Shown: piece after piece, positions 62,159 through 64,000 of the stretch
How positions within the stretch are numbered: position 1 is the first letter of the stretch
How the letters are laid out: the number at the start of each line of letters is the position of its first letter
Source: Certhia americana
Taxonomy: Eukaryota; Chordata; Aves; Passeriformes; Certhiidae
Reading direction: 5' to 3'
DNA: 64,000 bases
Assembly: GCA_018697195.1 (NCBI GenBank)
Contig: CM031858.1
Location: 85,699,037-85,763,036, forward strand
The notes under the pieces: generated by a model
What the model was told of the DNA's origin: nothing
The model's database searches: none
What the model saw: only the letters and a program-made list of their open reading frames with translations
Made by a program: the position numbers and the translations under genes

Positions 62159-63282
62159 GAAAGCAAGAGGGGGGAAGAGAAGGAGGATGGGAGGGAGGAG
62201 GCAGGTAGGGGGGGCGAAAGAAAGGGGGAGGGAGGAGGGAGGAGGGAGGGAGGGAGGGGGGGAGGGAGGTAGGGAGGAGGGAGGTGGGAGGGAGGGAGGG
62301 AGGGAGGAGGGGCGGGAGGTAGGGAGGAGTAGGGAGGGGAGGGAGGGAGGGAGGGAGGGAGGGCACGGAGGGAGGGAGGGAGGGAGGGAGGGAGGGAGGG
62401 AGGGAGGGGAGGATGGGAGGGAGGCAGGAAGAAGGAAGGAAGGAAGGAAGAGGAAGGAAGGAAGGAGAGCGGAAGGAAGGAAGGAAGGAAGAGGGAGGAA
62501 GGAAGGAAGGAGGAAGAAGGAAAAGGGTAGGAAGGAAGGAAGGAAGGAAGGAAGGAAGGAAAGGGAAGGAAGGAAGGAAGGAGGAAGGAAGGAAGGAATT
62601 AGGAAGGAAGGAAGGATAGGAAGGAAGGAGAGGAAGATGGATAGGAAGGATAGGAAGGAAGGAAGGAAAGGGGGAGAGGAAGGAAAGGAAGGAACGGGGA
62701 GGATAGGAAGGAAGGAACGAAGCAGGAAGAGGAAGGAAGGAAGGAAAAGGAAAGGAAGGAAGGAAGGACGGAAGGAAGGAAGCCGAAGGAAGGACGGAAG
62801 GAAGGAAGGAAGGAGGAAGAAGGAAGGAGGATGGAGGAAGGAAGGAAAGGAAGGGAAGGAAGGAAAGGAAGGAAGGGAAGGCAAGGACGGCCAGGAAGGA
62901 GAAGGAGGAAGGAAGGAAGAGGAAGGAGGAAGGACGGAAGCTAAGGCAGGAAGGGGGGGAAAGGCGGAAAGGTCGAACGGAAGGAAGGGAAGAAGGACGG
63001 AAGGAAGAAGAAGGAAGGAAGGAAGGAAGGAGGAAGGAAGGACGAGAAAAGAAAAAAGAACAAGGAAAAAAAGAAAAGAAAAGAAAAGAAAAGAAAGAAA
63101 ATTAGAAAAAGAAAAGAAGAAAAGGAAAAGGAACAAGGAAAAGGGGAAAATTTGTGGGAAAAGGAAAAGGAAGGAAAATAAGGAAAAAAGGAACAGGGAA
63201 AAAGGAAAGGGAAAGAAAGAAAAAGGAAAAGGAAACGGAAAAGGGAAAAAGGAAAAGGAAAAGGAAAAAGGAAAAGAAAGAA
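62159..63282 (+). repeat. 1.12-kb polypurine tract in three zones (GGGA, GGAA, GAAAA)
   Basis: The + strand is purine except for about 56 pyrimidines by hand count, roughly 5%. Zone 1 (about 62205-62413) is dominated by GGGA with perfect stretches at 62341-62363 and 62367-62400. Zone 2 (about 62425-63045) is dominated by GGAA with scattered C and T. Zone 3 (about 63046-63282) is A-rich, mainly GAAAA and GGAAAA units. Overlapping open frames on both strands (62157-63308 + and 62093-63295 -, about 380-400 codons) are consequences of stop-poor purine codons: Arg/Lys/Glu/Gly on one strand and Pro/Ser/Leu/Phe on the other. They are not genes. Purine tracts of this type can form triplex DNA, and the GGGA zone can form G-quadruplexes (established for the motif class). 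Confidence 0.97.
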
Positions 63283-64000
63283 TGCCCTGTCTCATTAACT
63301 TTCACTAGATCCAATTTGTTCTGGTACTCCATATTTTGATTCCATTCCAGCTCTAAAATTCACGTACACAGTGTCATGAACCGTGTCAGTATAATTGAAT
63401 ATGTTGACTATCTCACACAATCAAGCTATAATATTGATTGGATTTCACAACCTTCACTCTTGTGATTAATATTATACTCTACAGAAAAAAAAATTGTTGA
63501 TTGATATCAGCCAATTAATCTGAAATTGGGTGTCATCTCACAATAATCAGTTCAGAAAATAAAACTGTCAGAAAAAAGTCTGGGAGAGCAAAATCATGGA
63601 AAATGTATGTTGTTGTTTTTGCTGTTTTGTTTTTGTTGTAGTGTCAAGATCTTAAAATCCATATGTGTTTTTATAACGATCCAGTCTGCTATACAGTGAT
63701 ACACAAAGTTCGCATTATCGTGCACATGAGCACCCATGTTGATGTCTTATGTCAAAACAGTCTTCAATAAAGTTTCAAAAAGGAACTTTTTTTCAATGTT
63801 GATCAACAGAATGGTGTTTACAGAATTTTAAATCATAGAACGTTTTCCATCTAATGAAAAATTATCTATTCAAATGTAGAGTACAAAATACATGTTTCAT
63901 CGTCAAATTCTTCAGTGGGACTGCCTGTACTCCAAGTGAATTAGTAAAGTCCACTAGGCTTTTCTTAATAGGTAAAGCAATTTTTGAAAATTAAGTGTCG
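63283..64000. other. AT-rich DNA, no gene seen
   Basis: The composition returns abruptly to ordinary AT-rich sequence after the purine tract. Nothing else was recognised. Confidence 0.55.

Noticed and set aside
62093..63308. Open frames of about 400 and 383 codons in the purine tract
   Set aside because: Their length follows from stop-poor purine/pyrimidine repeat codons; both strands are open at once and the products are pure low complexity.
63830..63845. AATCATAGAAC string resembling a CR1 end
   Set aside because: No further CR1 similarity on either side.
1..64000. CRISPR arrays, tRNA genes or bacterial operons
   Set aside because: No regularly spaced direct repeats, cloverleaf-like sequences or compact coding; the sequence is clearly vertebrate.

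Overview
This window looks like AT-rich, gene-poor nuclear DNA from a bird, probably a songbird. Five 5'-truncated CR1 LINE fragments, the dominant avian retrotransposon, are recognisable on both strands (about 15.85, 20.07, 23.35, 25.14 and 34.90 kb). I see no mammalian Alu or L1 sequence and no prokaryotic gene structure. Four stretches look like solo LTRs or LTR-rich remnants of endogenous retroelements (about 46.9-48.3, 52.5-52.96, 58.5-58.96 and 59.7-61.05 kb). The bird call rests mainly on CR1; the songbird call rests on my memory of LTR style and is weaker.

I find no protein-coding gene I can support. All long open frames fall in repeats, in the purine tract near the right end, or in unrecognised sequence. 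One 111-codon frame at 27.92-28.25 kb follows a good 3' splice acceptor and is listed only as a weak exon candidate. No tRNA, rRNA, CRISPR array or bacterial mobile element is visible.

Layout: 1-15.1 kb is plain AT-rich DNA with homopolymer, G/T-only or A/C-only tracts and a (TA)20 microsatellite. 15.1-16.0 kb has a GC-elevated unrecognised block next to a CR1 fragment. 16-40.4 kb is a desert with four CR1 fragments, long poly-A/poly-T runs and a CAT repeat. 40.4-43.9 kb holds two GC-elevated unrecognised blocks, probably old retroelement sequence. 43.9-61 kb contains the LTR-like copies separated by AT-rich DNA. 62.1-63.3 kb is the most striking feature: a GATGTA hexamer array followed by about 1.12 kb of nearly pure purine on the + strand, in three zones (GGGA, then GGAA, then GAAAA-rich).

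Nothing here forms a pathway or operon. The region is best read as an intergenic or intronic desert in which repeats, possible regulatory AT-rich islands and one very large polypurine-polypyrimidine tract are the notable content. I did not find a new protein-based system.
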